From Cycas panzhihuaensis (lineage: Eukaryota > Cycadophyta): a stretch of DNA of 64,000 bases. Made by a program: the position numbers and the translations under genes. Positions 1 through 13,330 of the stretch are shown here, in pieces (within the stretch, counting starts at the first letter, position 1; the number at the start of each line of letters is the position of its first letter). Under the pieces are notes generated by a model that saw only the letters and a program-made list of their open reading frames with translations, searched no databases and was not told where the DNA came from. The stretch is from positions 32,433,741 to 32,497,740 of the forward strand of contig CM041465.1 of the NCBI GenBank assembly GCA_023213395.1, read 5' to 3'.

Positions 1-1485
1 TGAATCTGCCTACTCAACCCCATAAAAAATGTTGTGACAGAATTTTAGGTAGTTTTTTTGCCATTTTTGGAGGTGATACAAAAGGAAAAGTTGATGTACG
101 TGTTAAGATAAATCATTTTACATACTAAAATTTAGATTTTGAGACTATGGATCTGACAAGATTCTGCTTTTATGCTTTTTTTTTGGCAAAATATTTTTAT
201 ACCCTTTTAGACATCTAACTTTACTATTTTATCAAGAATGATATTCTAAACACTTTTTTCTTCTATCATACATTTAAATTCCATCATTTAGGCCTCCATA
301 TTTATAATTTTTAGAAACTTTTATTTATTTATTATTATTTGTAACTTTTGTGGAAAAACATCACAAAATATGGTAGAATAACATGCATCTAAATTTAGAA
401 AAATCAACATTTTAGTGGCAAGTTGATCTATTTTTTGGCCCTTTGTGGATTTTGTATTAAAATTTTCAAATATATATTTAGAAACATTGTACTAAAGTAA
501 GGGAAACCTTAGATCAGAAGCAACATCCAATTCCCCTACTAAATCTAGCATGCTCTTTCTATTTCCACATATAGCATAAAGCAACAACAACAATAAAGCA
601 AACATGGAAGGCAAGTAAGCATAATTGACATCTTTCTATTTCAGTTTTCAGTTCAAGTTATTCAGAAACAACTTACATTATTTCCTAAAAGAATCTCATC
701 CGTATGACTTATACCATCAATTCTTGACTTATGCACACACTTGCCTTGGTTGAAATAGACCATGGTTGGCAAAAGGCTGAGCTCTAAGAGAGGTGTAAGT
801 TTCATACTAGGTCTAGTCTTAACTAGAATAGTGGTAAAGGGACATGTTAGCCATTCTTATGGCCTCTAATTAGGGATAATCCTGATAACCACCTAGGAAA
901 ACTGAAAACTTTAATCAAGATTAAAATATACTTAGTCTAATATTCATCATAGCTATAGGATACATATGTACCATTTGACTCTTTAGAGAAGGTATATAAC
1001 TGCTCACTGGTAAACTTAGTGAGGACTGAGAGTAACTAGACTCCACTGCGACTTAGATTTCATCACTAAGTGTAGGTGTAGGTATCGCAGGTAAAGGCCC
1101 TAATACGTATACTAGAACTCCCCCTTAGGTATCAACACCTCAACTACTTTGGACTTAAAATAGAGATTTGGGTTTAATCACACATCCTATATCAGACTTA
1201 GTTTTTTATTTATGTGCACCCACATGCTAACTTCTACATGGGCATAATCTTGATTTTATGATCACATGATATATCATTTATCTTTGTGATCCTTATATTG
1301 CCATTTGTACATATCATCAAACCTTACTATGTCAGGAGTATTTTCCATAAGTATTAGTGGTCTATTATCATTGCCTACTACTTAATCATGTTTCTCTCTA
1401 TTATACTAGGTATATTAACCACACATGTTAGTGGCATTTTCATTTACTATTTCTTAACTATCTCTTTTACTTCATCATCTTTACT
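1..1485. other. Gene-free AT-rich stretch upstream of Copia remnant
   Basis: I see no gene here, only AT-rich sequence without a convincing reading frame. It directly precedes the gag start of the Copia remnant at 1486, so part of it may be that element's leader or 5' LTR. I found neither a primer binding site nor a second LTR copy in the window that would confirm this. Confidence 0.4.
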
Positions 1486-1890
1486 ATGTCTTCTCAATTT
1501 AACCAGAATGTAAACTACATCTTAAAAGGGAAAGATAATTGGGATCTATGGTATAGTGGAGTCAAGAATATTGATAAGTATAAAGGCCTTTGGAGAGCCT
1601 ATCTATAGCTTACACCTATTATTCTTGTAATAACAATGACACTTGCCTTTAGAGGAATGCCACCTGTAGCTCTAACAAAGCTTGTAGTTAAATTACAATG
1701 GGAAATCGATGATGAGAAGATTCATGTAGGTATTCTATTAGTGACTTATCACTCCCTACATAATCTAATTGATGAAGAACAATTCAATATAGTATGGAAA
1801 GTCCTTGAGGTTCTTAAAAAGAATTTCGATGCAAAGTCTAACCTTGAATTTATTTATCTAGTCTTAAAGATGAGCAAGATGAAGATGTAG
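1486..1890 (+). pseudogene. Copia-type gag N-terminal remnant
   Basis: A gag-like frame starts at ATG 1486 and runs in one frame to 1890, broken by an internal TAG near 1606. The first residues (ILKGKDNWDLWYSGV) resemble the N-terminus of plant Ty1/Copia gag, where a short conserved stretch with a W..W pattern precedes the UBN2-type capsid region. The middle part (LIDEEQFNIVWKVLEVLKKNF) fits the capsid segment that in relatives reads like 'A.e.W..L...f'. In an active element gag forms the cytoplasmic particle that packages RNA. Downstream parts of the same element follow on the same strand. The family call is inferred from pattern and context; no complete capsid is left. Confidence 0.6.
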
Positions 1891-2645
1891 AAGGGATGTG
1901 ATAAATATGTAGAAGGGACATGTACATAAAATAATCAACCTCCTTTAACTAATCAAACAAGTAATAGATAAAGATTTTAAGACCCATTATATTACATGGG
2001 CATTCCTTATATAGTCATGTCTACACATATCTAATTATAAGAACTTGCTTGGGTGTCTTTAATCAAGTAGAATATTGAAGACACTTAACTTCAAAGCTCT
2101 TGGAGAAAAATTTATGGAATTTGATAAGACCTTTGATACTAATTTTGCAACTTTAAATCCTCTTCTAGATGTAGCTTTTGATGTGGAAGAAAAAATATGA
2201 TTATTAAAGAATCAGGGTCCCTCTCATGGTAGAGGAAATAACTGAGCAAGGGATAGAGGACAAGGTAGAGTAAATTGGTTACAAGGTGAATATAACCCTT
2301 AACAATAGTAGCCTAGATAGTCTCAGGGATAAGTGCCACCTTTTAATGTAAGGTAGTTAGGCCAAACCAATAATTCAAGAATTAGAAATCAGATTATTAT
2401 GTGTAAAAGGTGCAATAGGAAATGACACCTTACAAAGGATTATCGTATACTTGCATACAAGTTGCCTAAGTTTCAATAAAAATACAAGGCTCATAATGTT
2501 GATGAAACATGTGAAGAATAGTTTGGTGGCATAGGTTTTTCTAAAACACACATTCAAAGAGTTAAGGGAAGAACCATTGATCAAACTAAGAGGTATTTTG
2601 AAGCTCATTGTGGCTATGCCACTTGTGATCTTGAATCACCAATGT
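1891..2645 (+). pseudogene. Copia gag C-terminal part with broken zinc knuckle
   Basis: This continues the same Copia remnant. A Gly/Arg-rich stretch near 2225-2275 (RGRGNN, then ARDRGQGRVNW after a stop) is followed at 2399-2443 by MCKRCNRK, a stop, then HLTKDY. That matches the CCHC knuckle CX2CX4HX4C with the Gly codon changed to TGA and the last Cys changed to Tyr. Knuckles of this kind bind RNA in the nucleocapsid part of gag. The region downstream to about 2645 is open in the same frame but unremarkable. Several stops and shifts make it non-functional. Confidence 0.6.
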
Positions 2646-2689
2646 AAAACCCTCTTGGAGTTGCAAATAGCATAACTTCAAACACATCC

Positions 2690-3240
2690 TCATAGATCAT
2701 GGACACATGAGTGATACAGTATATGACTTGCAATTGGGATCTATATCAAACTTTTGATTCCAATGTATATGGTGTCATTCACATGGTTGACAAATCCTAA
2801 TAATTAATCAAAGGTGTTGAAAACATATGCCTGAAACTTCCAAGCTTGAGAGACTTTACATTACTTGATGTCCTATACATTCCTAATCTGAAACAAAACT
2901 TACTCTCCTTATCCACTCTTCTCTCCCATGGATTCAATCTTATTGTTACTATAAATGACCAAACTCTCTAGGTCATTCACCCTCCAATAAATTGAGTGGT
3001 CTTGACTGGAAAGCTTACTAGTAAATTATTTAAGTTGAATGACTCCCCATCTTCTAAAGTTAATTATAATCAAAGCCCTTGTGCTGATGAAGATTTTACT
3101 TTTAATATCACTTTGACACACCCTAAGGTGTCCTTAAAAGCTCTTTGGCATGCTCACATGGGCTATGTTCATATCAATTGACTTAGAGATCTCTTTTATA
3201 ACCTTCTAGATCTATCCAAGTTCTCTTCTAAGTCCATATC
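2690..3240 (+). pseudogene. Copia protease/GAG-pre-integrase remnant
   Basis: Near 2695 the frame reads IDHGHMSD, a decayed version of the Copia aspartic protease site (IDSGAT.HM). From about 2860 it reads LLDVLYIPNLKQNLLSLS, the conserved strand before the GAG-pre-integrase domain. The 61-codon open stretch at 2996-3181 holds LWHAHMGYVHIN, the pre-integrase motif (LWH.R.GH). The match to Ty1/Copia pol order (gag, protease, integrase) is good. I cannot follow integrase beyond about 3240, and no RT is present, so the remnant is truncated on its 3' side. Stops interrupt it repeatedly. Confidence 0.75.
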
Positions 3241-6200
3241 ATATGAATTTTGGATCATAAACTATTTTTAGAGAAGTAAGAATTCATTCCATTTAGATAT
3301 TTATTGGTCCTAGTTTAGCATGGTTTATACATCATTAGTTCCTAGAAGAGTCAATATTTCCATTAGTTAAACCTTCTCTAATCCTACCTTTAGACCCAAA
3401 TCCCATTCATACATAATCAACAGAGACCTTTTCAACATGTGTTACTACATCTCCAATAACATGCTCCTACTTTATCTTTCCCTTCATGAGTTATCAAATT
3501 TGGTGCTTCTCAATCCCCAGTTGCTATGGAGGATGAAGGATGAAATACAATCAAAATTTTCACTTAAATGGTTTTCACCTATTTTTGTTCTTATTTCTAA
3601 CTCTTTCTCAAGTAGTTCCCAATGTTTAGAACTTCCCATACTTTGTGGGTACAACATTAGCCAATTTACTCATGATCAGGTCACAACCTAAGATTTCTAA
3701 CTATACTATGTTAATTATTTTTATTTCACTTATTTCATCAATATGGTCTCTAGTACCTGTAAGTATGATCCAATAATTAGAGCTAAAGGGTATTTCTATG
3801 AAAACTTCCATAGAAAATTATCATTTTTTCATAGTTTCTTCACTTTCTATAGCATCCTTTCCATCCCTCCAAATATCTAGTTTCAAATCATCACTTGTTC
3901 ACTCTTTATTCAATAATAGAGCTTACTATCTTTATGGCATCAACTATACAAATTTGTAAAGAGCAAGAACTTCTATCTGGATAGGTGGGCTAGGATGAGG
4001 AAGAATTTAGTGCTTCTTAAGTGACTTAATCAACAAAAAAGAGGAGGTCTAAGCCCTAGGCCTAAACCTAAGACCTAATAAAAGAAGTGTCAAGAAATTC
4101 ACCAATGCAATATAAGGGATTATATAATAAAATATGTGATGAATTAGAGTACATAATGATGATGACATATAGAAGATTAGAGCAGGATAAATGATACATC
4201 ATCTTTTATCTTCTCATTAAGTGCCTCTAGTAAATAATGCAAAGCTATTATAGAGCTCAGGGATGTTAAGACCATGTAATAGCCCCTATCATTTCTAATA
4301 TCTCATGTAATTTATGTACATTATATAATGTATGGTGACCCTTTATTATAATTTAATATTATTGTATAAACCAGTTGGGTCTACCTCATTTACTACTTAG
4401 TTAGCCAATTATATTCATTAAATTATTAACGGATGCTTCTAAATGGAGCCTTATATCATTTCTTTATATATCAGATTGTGATTAATATGGAAGCTTTGCT
4501 CAAATAGAGCTCTACATGGTGACAAATTCACTTGTACTTTGTCCATTTGAATTGTTTTCAACATTTCACTTGTTTTTATTACATATTACTATTATTTTTC
4601 TTAATATTCTTATCAAAGCACATGATATTATAGATCTTAAAGTATTTAATATGGGATTCACTATATATATCATATCATCAAAATAGGAATGAGCAACTGG
4701 AAATGCATAACCAAGCTCTTAACTTAGAGTAAATTGAAAATTTTAGCTTTATAGAGTAGACCAAGTAGTCCTTCCATACTTGTTATGTTAGTAAAGCCAA
4801 CTTCCTAGATCTCCTCCCAACATCCTAAGAAGGGTTCCATAAGGAACCAAGTGATAGAAACATGACCATTCCAACTTTAAAATTAATAGGTTGAGGGCTT
4901 CCTATCATAAACCAACACTTATATGCCCTTAAAGCACAAAAAGAATTCCACTCAGATGTCTGTAAATCCACATGTTAATCAAAAAGCTAACCTTTTACTA
5001 TTTGAATCTTGAAGACACACTTATTCCAATTCTAATGAATATCAATAGGCTTATAATTGGTTTAAGAGCCAACCACTCTAATAAATGAATTAGATCTTAG
5101 ATTATAACATAGTTATAGGCCTAATCTAATCAAATGCTTGGACACTACCTTAATCAATATGAATATGTAAATATCCATAGTGTTTAGATCATTGATCCTA
5201 ATCAATATGAATAAAAGGCATAGTGATAGTGATCAAGCCTTGATCCTAATTAATAAGATAGTGATTAGATCATAATTGTGATAGTCTCTATGTTATTCTA
5301 TTACTTCTATCTTGATTTGTCATAGTTTAGATTCGTAGTGATTATATCCTATTATATATATATTCCTTTAACTTTGATGGATCTAAACTTTTCTATTTGA
5401 TTGAATTGAATAAAGGCCCTGTAATCATCCAAGAATTAAGACTTGGTCTAATACTATTTTGAACTAGCTTAATCTCATAGCCATGCCTCATAGGTTAACC
5501 CTATAGAAAAGGGAAGGCAAAAATCCAAGGTTATCCATTTCTTGAGTGTAACAAAGGGAAGGGGATCCCACACTATTAGTTTTACTCCATGTAGTAAAGG
5601 GAAGTAAATTGCCATTGTTCTTGAGTGTAATGAAGGGAAGTAGATCTCACACTATTAGTTTTACTCCATGTAGTAAAGGGAAGGGGTTGACCAATCTTAC
5701 TAATATAGAGATGGCCCACTACCTACTTATAGATTTATATATCCACCTTATCTTTAGGGCATGTTTATATACTATGGGTCATACCACTATTAGTAAGAGT
5801 ATCATGGCTAGGCTCTCAAATCACTTCTATCATTAATAAAGTATGGATCTAACATCTGTCTCATATCCCCCCTCTTTTAGTGTATACATAAACCCATCTT
5901 AGAAGAGTATCCCAGCCCAAGTAGTGGACATGCATCTATTGCTTCTATATTAATATCCATCCTATCTTCTTTCTTCAAGGGAATTTGCATGGTATATATC
6001 TCAGTCTAGTTATTTTGAATAAACTAGCTTTTGAATCTCAAAAAGATTTTATATTGATTAAGATCCCTATATTCTATTAACGAATATTCTCCTATTGATG
6101 AATACATCTGAGGAAGGGAGAGGAGGCATCCCCTTGGACCCAATAAAATCTGATAAGAGCAACTAAAAATAACATGCCCAAAGCTTCACTCAGGTTATAA

Positions 6201-7006
6201 TTGAGTGCCACAAAGTAGGTACCTCACTTCACTTCCATGAAATGAATAAAGTGTAATAGGGGTAAATGGGTTAGGCCATTCCTTGAAGTGGTGGCTATCA
6301 TCTTATATCAATATTAGAGGGGTACAGGAAGGAAAACAATTATAATAGGGTGATTCATTGAGGGAGATCTAGGGCCTCTTAATAAATGGATAAAGAGAGT
6401 GACTCTAAAAGGAGCTTTAGGATGAGGGTGGTTCTAGCAGGAGGAGATAAACTTTAAGATTCCCTAAGAAAAAGGAATCACATATAGAAGAATGAAACTT
6501 AAAAAAAAAAGATTCCCTGCTTAGTCCTTTAGGGGTCTAGGGTTTCTTTTTTAGAAAATAATCACCCTGCTATGAGCTCTAAACCTTGGGGGGTTGAGAA
6601 AAGTTACCGTAAGGGGTCTATCTTATTGGCTTGAAGAGGAGACTGGCTTATTTATAGTGCTTTCAATGGGTGGAAATGCATACACTATTTGATGGATCAA
6701 CATTAGTATAGTAGTTGAATAAGATATCAATTGATCAATGTGTATCAATGAAGGGTTGATAAAATGCTTAATCCAACTTTGGTTGGACTGATTCATGTAA
6801 AATATGATTATGTGTGTGGAATAGGATGGTATTTTGAATAATCATACCTAGCTTATTCACTCTTATCCATTCATTTATGCAATTTATTACTTACTTACTA
6901 GATATATTGAGATATATGAGATGCATACATATCCATGTTAATATGCTATTACATGATGTAATAACCCAAGAGAAATTATAAGCTACTCATGAGATGACTT
7001 TTGATA
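3241..7006. other. Gene-free stretch, unrecognised
   Basis: No supportable gene. Open frames here (for example 3437-3691 and 5609-5836, plus strand) show no recognisable domain and are near the length expected by chance in AT-rich DNA. The stretch contains one clear short tandem duplication (5541-5683). The section 6100-6660 is richer in G than its surroundings but has no readable product. Confidence 0.5.
5541..5683. repeat. Tandem duplication, period 79 bp
   Basis: Two copies of a 64-bp block beginning CTTGAGTGTAA start at 5541 and 5620 and end at 5604 and 5683. They are separated by 15 bp. The copies differ at a handful of positions. Confidence 0.85.
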
Positions 7007-7320
7007 TAAATATATATACACACCATTTAAAAGCTTGAGAAAGAAGATGTATTTATTTTGATACCTAAGAGGAGCTCCCAACTCCACATTCTTAAATGGT
7101 CTTACCTACATTGGGAGCTCCTCTTTAGGTATCAATGGAGTAAGACATTCTTAAATGGTCTTACCTACATTGGGAGCTCCCAATGTATTTAGGTTGTTTA
7201 TAATGAGACTATTCATATAAATATATATACATACCACTTAAAAACTTGAGAGAAGATCAAGAGAGGAAGGACTCATTTAAAGATGTAATTATTTAATATC
7301 TAAAGAGGAGCTTCCAACTC
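7007..7320. repeat. Compound inverted and direct repeat cluster
   Basis: An inverted repeat pairs 7058-7080 (TTGATACCTAAGAGGAGCTC...) with 7112-7135 (its complement with one mismatch/extra base), loop about 31 bp. A 36-bp direct repeat (ACATTCTTAAATGGTCTTAC...) occurs at 7086-7121 and 7145-7180, period 59 bp. The outer block 7007-7085 recurs, more diverged, at 7215-7320. The pattern suggests serial local duplication of a hairpin-bearing unit; it may be a fragment of an LTR or a small inverted-repeat element. Confidence 0.75.
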
Positions 7321-7865
7321 TAACCTTCTCCTATGGTTTTACCACATAGTGTTTTTCACATATAAATATATTGTCTATCTTATGGCAAATAAGTTTTGCA
7401 TTCTTGATCTATTTATACTTTATTGTTCATGTTATTTTTTGATATATTAATCTTATAATGCATGATTTTGTACATTCCTTATGATATGATTCATTAATTA
7501 TACATATTTCATATACTTCTACTGCACATAATGAGTATATTACAATATGGTATCACAATTAAATTTTAAATTTGAATATTATTTTTTATAGTTTATCTTA
7601 ATTCTTTACTTATTAATAGTTTTATTTATCTCATTATAAATCTTTGCCCTATTTCAATTTTTAAATAGAATGTTTTGCATCATTATAAATTTTACAATCT
7701 TGTAACAATGCCCCATTATATATTTCATAACAATACAAACTATGCCAATCATAATGGTATAAATCGCACCATTCTAAAAATAAAAATGGTTTGAGTCATA
7801 CCATTATATAACATTTTCTTTAAAAATTTTATACTTTTTTCATTCTTTTAGCTTCTAGAGTTAAT

Positions 7866-8572
7866 GGCGAATTGTTTAATAGCTTGGGACCAATCACCTT
7901 AGGGTGGCTTTATGAGGAGAGATACTAACAACAATTGGTTTTAAGGAGTAACCCTTTCAACCAATTCATAACAAGAGATCTTGTCTACTTGTGAGTTTAG
8001 TACATAGTAAAGGAATTAAACTAATGTAGAGTTTAAAATAGTTTGTATGCATATGTAAGAAATAAGTCTAAATATAATCAACTCAAATTAGACATCAATA
8101 GATCAAGTCTACATACAAAGATATCATGTTTTCTTAGTTTGTATGAATCCAACATAGAATGGATATGCACCCAATCAAACTATATAAGATGAAAAAGGCA
8201 ATTCCTTCTCTCTTTACGTTGTGTTTATTAGATGATTTAAAATAAAAGGGAAACATAAGTAAGCACAAGAGACAAAATAGATCTAGGTGCTTAAGTTGTA
8301 CTTATATTTATCCTGTTGCTTTGTCCTTCTATTTTATTTTCTAGTCTTTTAAATGTATTGAATAGAAAGTGAAAGGGTAAAGAGATGAATAATTAGGCAA
8401 TCATAAATTTTAAGCTCCAAACCTACTTAATCAAATCTTTAATTATCTATTTTTTCCCTATGTAAGTAAACAAAAATGTAAGAAAGAAAGAAAGCAAACT
8501 ATTATTGAATAAAAAATGTTCTTTCACTTTGATTTTTCTTCCTTTCTTTACTTGTTTATGAAATCTTAAATC
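7866..8572 (+). repeat. Dispersed repeat R1, copy 1
   Basis: About 700 bp here match 28633-29337 in the same orientation at roughly 80-85 percent identity by eye. Long shared stretches include the block around 8030-8080 and the block around 8390-8570. No protein is readable in either copy. The pair could be LTRs of a very old element whose interior now holds the nested block 13.3-26.3 kb, but clear terminal TG/CA, a primer site and target duplication were not found, so it is listed only as a repeat. Confidence 0.8.
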
Positions 8573-9954
8573 CAAGAAAAAAAACTATAAGTCTTAAGAT
8601 AAGCAATATGTACCTTATGATAGAGGTTATAGCTAAATAACTTTACTCTTTCTAATTGCTCCTTATGTTGGGATGTTGTTCATTAACAAAGAGAACAAAA
8701 CATAAATATTATAATGATGGATTTAAAGAAGAAGGCTCTCAGATATAAGTCTATAAGTTAATCAATATTACAATAATAAGAATGTAGTATAAAATGAACC
8801 TTGCATGAAAAGAGAAATAAATTTACTTTAAAATCTTTTTCTACTTATCACCCTACCTCCTCTCAAAAGTTTGGTATATATAATTGTAACCCTTGGCAGG
8901 TCCAAACTTATTGAGATTTATTGAATGGAACAAATAGGAATGATATGATTACATTAGAAAATACTATAGTTAAGAATTAAAACTAGTTCAATTCCTAAAA
9001 CTAGCCTCTTAACAACTTAACCAATGTGATAGAAGCTTACAAATCAAAATTACTTTGATTCCAAGCTTTATAACTCAAAGAGACTATTAAAACCAATAGA
9101 TATCAATAGAAATAAAAGTTAAAAATAGCAACAAAAGGCTTTATATATATACATATATATTTAAAGATGAACTTAAAAAAACCATGTATTAACATTAGAA
9201 ACTAGCAACTAATTTAAATAAAGTTACCTTTAATATAAGTAATACAAGTGGACTATGCCTTAAAATGGTTCCTTACTTCTACTTAATATATTACCACCAA
9301 GCCCAAGGAGCCATAAGAATGACAAGATTGATAATAAAGGATATTGAAGGAGAGTAAAATGGACATAGAAAATTAATAGAAACTCTAAAAGACTAATTTT
9401 AGTGGATGATTGAGTGGTTGAGCCTAATAACTAAATAGGAGTTATGATGAATGTATCCCTCTAATCCTCCTAGAAGAATTAATAGTTTCTTATAAAGAAA
9501 GGTCTCTAATCAAGCCCCAAATAGCAAGGAAAAACTATAAAGCATGGTAGAATTTTGGCACCATAACATTACTTAAAAAGCTCTCTCTAAGTTATCTCAA
9601 AGCTCTCAAAAATCCCACAAGCTCCCTTCACTCTAAAAAACCATAGGGATTTGTAGAGACTGAAAAGGAGGAAACATGATAAATCATGTCATAGTTCTTT
9701 ACCATAAATTAAATGATTTCCACCAACAAAATCACTACATAGATAATATTTAGATTATTACAAGGCAATTAGGGAAGGTAAGGCAATGCTATGCCCCAAT
9801 TCTAGGTAGTTGACATTGGGAAAAACATGCAAATTGGCATTTTTTTCATTTTCCTTTTATGAATATGATAGATAAAATTATGACTTTACACTAAAAATAT
9901 GATTGTTACATCTTATTCATAAAGTCACATTTTTTATTAGTTAAAACATAACAA
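8573..9954. other. Gene-free AT-rich stretch
   Basis: I see no gene, known repeat or regulatory site here beyond AT-rich sequence with short homopolymers and a small TA-rich tract near 9145-9160. Confidence 0.5.
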
Positions 9955-10099
9955 ATCCATAAAAAATATAATAAGCTTGATAAAAAAATGTGATAAGTTA
10001 CTAAAAAATGTGATAATCTTGCTAAAAAATGTAATAAATCCATAAAAAATATGATAAGCCTACTCAAAAAATGATATATCCACCAAAAATATAATAATT
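9955..10099. repeat. Minisatellite, about 21-bp unit, about 7 copies
   Basis: A degenerate unit of the form CCATAAAAAATATGATAAG repeats about seven times at intervals of 20-22 bp. A minus-strand open frame overlapping it (9906-10154) is explained by the repeat having no stops in that frame and is not considered a gene. Confidence 0.8.
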
Positions 10100-10854
10100 T
10101 AAGAAGGCCAAAAAATAACAAAAACATAATATTTTGGCAAAATTGACTTGCCAAAGTTTCCTAAAGGCATTACAGACTCTAGTGAGGATTAGATCACTAC
10201 AAGAAAATGCCAAAAGGTGATAAAAATAAGGCTAAAATTGATTGAAAACCTTAATAGTACTAAAAGAGAAACTAGCTAGAGAAGGAAAAACTTAGATCAA
10301 GGTGGAGTTTATGTTGAGTAGAACCTATATAATGCACCATAGTATCAATCATCAATAAAGATATAATCACCATCATATATAATCCATCATCCAATCATCA
10401 TTCCACAACCAAAAACTACATAATAAAAGATAAATATAAGATCCAACCATGAGATGATTAATCAAAAGTAAAGTAGGGACTAATCACACTATCAAAGAGA
10501 CATCAATACATATGTGAAAGAGATAATCACCAAATGACTTAAGATGAACAACTTGGATATAAACCTAATTATAATAAGAGGATCAATTATAGTAAAACAT
10601 TTTCCCACTTGTCACCAAAATCTCTTGCTTACAATAGAAAGTAAGATAAGGAATGGTGGCAATCTAAAATTGAGATTATGTTTACTTTTGATGTTAAAAT
10701 GAAGGGTAAATTTAGACGAGAGAATTATATATAATGTGGTAGTTATAAAAGTTGTTCCATTGATATGAAACCAGGATGGCTAGAAAGATCCATTTTTAAA
10801 ACTACATCTAGACTTGATTGTGATACTTGACTACCCATCATGTTGATGGGGCTT

Positions 10855-11290
10855 TAATAAGAGAGTGGTTATCATAGTTTAACCTCTTCAACTCCTATTC
10901 TTAAAGGTAAAGTTGCCATATATTAGCCTCATTAGAATTGCTTCAAAGGGGATTATCACCATAACGTTTCCTCATTAGTGACTATTTCATATGCTTTAAA
11001 TGAGTGAGACTATGATATTTTGAAGGAGGGCACCCACTAGAAGTACATAATAGGGGTTTCCATAGTTTAGGCTTTTTAGAAATTAGATTTTTTAATCAGT
11101 AGTTTACCCTTATTATAGAATGAGATATCCATCATAAGGGGTAGATATGACTACCATAGTTTAGTCTCTTTAGTAGGTAGATTTTTAGGGTCCTAGTTTA
11201 TACTCATTATAGAGTGGTAGCTACCATAATTTAGCCTCATTAGCAATGCTTTAGAGGTATAATTTATCCTCATTATAGAGTGATATCCCC
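10855..11290. repeat. Degenerate tandem repeat, unit about 75-100 bp
   Basis: Alternating motifs TACCATAGTTTAG.CT and GTTTA..CTCATTATAGAGTG recur about five times, each time followed by a purine-rich spacer. The same unit reappears at 12920-13075, which suggests one ancestral satellite-like array later split or dispersed. Confidence 0.65.
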
Positions 11291-12919
11291 AACTCAAAAG
11301 GAGAAGGTTATAAGTGATGATGTTCTAAGATATAGGAGACCAATGAGTCAACTTTAATATTTTAATCATATAAGACATGTTGAAAGGTAACTGATAAAAA
11401 ATAAAACAATAATGACAAAGCTTGAACATGAAGGGAGTGCAATTAAGGAGAATGAACATGGTAGATACTAATAAGTTGAAGGAATACAACTTGGGAAGTA
11501 GAATAAAGGTCAATAGAACCATGATAAAAGTGTATGCCATCTATTAAGGCTCTTATGATTGTAATTTACTCATCTTTGTTATTGATTTCTTGAGGTAAGA
11601 ACATTCAAATAGAGGTTAAGATATTACCTAGTTGGACATGAATTACCCATGCAATAGCAAATGGTTACAAATTACTCTAATTGTCCCCATCAATATGTAT
11701 GCTTAATGCCATGGTAAGAGATGCCTTAAACCAAAGATAAAGTGGTATATATGGGAAAAGTACAAGAATCACTTATGAGGAAGTGGTTTCTATATAATAG
11801 ATTTGGTTTCAACTATAAAATATGAAAGAGATAGGATCGTGATTATGCTTCATTATCATAATAATATCACCTTAAATACAAATTAAAGTAAAAGACTATA
11901 AAGGTGTCAAATAGGTTTCAATCATAATTGAAGCCACAATGGGCCTAAGTAAATGGATTTAAAGGTCTTGAATGATGCACCTAAATGAACCCAACCTATA
12001 ACAAATATAGGTAGAGATGAAACTATCACATTACTTGCTCTAGATAATAAGAAGGTACAAGAGATAGACCAACTATTTTACTTACATTTTTTAAAACTAT
12101 TAACCATATCATTCCATACAATGGTTTAGATGAGGGTCATGGTGAACTAGGCATTATTGAACCCACTTTCTAAAAGATACTCATTCATTATTTTGATTAC
12201 AATCATTGCATGATTTTTATCAAGACATGATAAAGAGAGATAGGACAAACAATCATAGGTGACTAATGATTGACCTAATCATAAAACATCTTCTTATATT
12301 ACAACAAGGATGGCCTTTTAACAAAACTAAAAAAATAAAAATCATAAACTAAAATCCTCAAAGGCTTAGCCATAGGAAAAGAAAGGGTCTCTCAATCATA
12401 ATATCTCTAAGTGTAAAGGGAAGATAGTAGAATGAGTAACAAACTAAGGAGAATGGTAAGAGGATGTCGAGAACAATAATAAACAAAAGGTTAAATAAGC
12501 ATATACAAAAGGCATACAAATCTATAAAAGATACTTGTAAGTAAGTAAGTCAAAATTCAAAACTAATGAGTGAAAATATGAAAGGATGGGACATCTCACA
12601 CAGTAAAAGAAATTGACTATTTAAGCTCACTTAACTAAGGTTTTGATAATTAGAGTTAAAGTCCTTCCTTCCCTTCTAACTTTATGACTTATAAGAGAAG
12701 AGTAGGAATGCTATGACCAAAATAAGTGAAGTAAAAATGTGTGCTTAGTGACTAATTTTTATGCCTAGAAATGAGGTAGTAGTTTTACATGATTGCTAAG
12801 AGAAATTCATATACAAGAAAATTTTGCACTTAATCTAAAAATGAAGGTAAAAAAGGAGAGAAGTTATAACTATATAGAAGTGATACTTGCAAAGAGAAAG
12901 AAAGAATGACCATATATAG
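11291..12919. other. Gene-free stretch between two tandem repeat blocks
   Basis: No recognisable coding frame on either strand. The minus-strand open frame 11325-11540 has no domain and lies in low-complexity sequence. No structural feature was seen. Confidence 0.45.
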
Positions 12920-13075
12920 TTTATGCTCATTACATGGTATGGGCTTTTGGAGCCATAGTTTATCATTATTACAAAGTGTTGCCCATTGCATAGGATGGGG
13001 GAATCTACCATAGTTTGAGCTCTTTAGTAGATGAGTTTCTCAAAGCCATAGTTTATACTTATTTTAGAGTTAAGT
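12920..13075. repeat. Second block of the degenerate tandem repeat
   Basis: Two to three units share GCCATAGTTTAT and TACCATAGTTTGAGCTCTTTAG with the array at 10855-11290. Confidence 0.6.
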
Positions 13076-13330
13076 TTTGGTTAGGATCATGGTAGAACAA
13101 AGGTCACATGGACAAATAAGAATTCTATCCTAACCAGAAAAATCCTCAATGAGGGAGGACACCTTAAAGCTTATCATGCAAGTAAGAAATTGATTATTAA
13201 AGTGTAAAGGAAAGAATAATTAGGGTAAGCACCTTGGAATAGTGTAAGAGGTCATAATAAGATGTAATAGCCTCATGTCATTATAATCCTAAATGAGGAC
13301 AAGAGGTAACTTATTGAAGGTATTAGAAAT

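Noticed and set aside
7548-7559. TGGTATCACAAT as a primer binding site, with an LTR to its left
   Set aside because: It matches the tRNA-Met site only in its first eight bases, no gag follows, and no paired LTR was found.
9955-10099. CRISPR-like array
   Set aside because: The units are contiguous and degenerate, with no unique spacers of constant size, in a plant-like context.
9906-10154. Minus-strand 82-codon frame with hydrophobic composition
   Set aside because: It is a translation of the AT minisatellite and is not preserved elsewhere.
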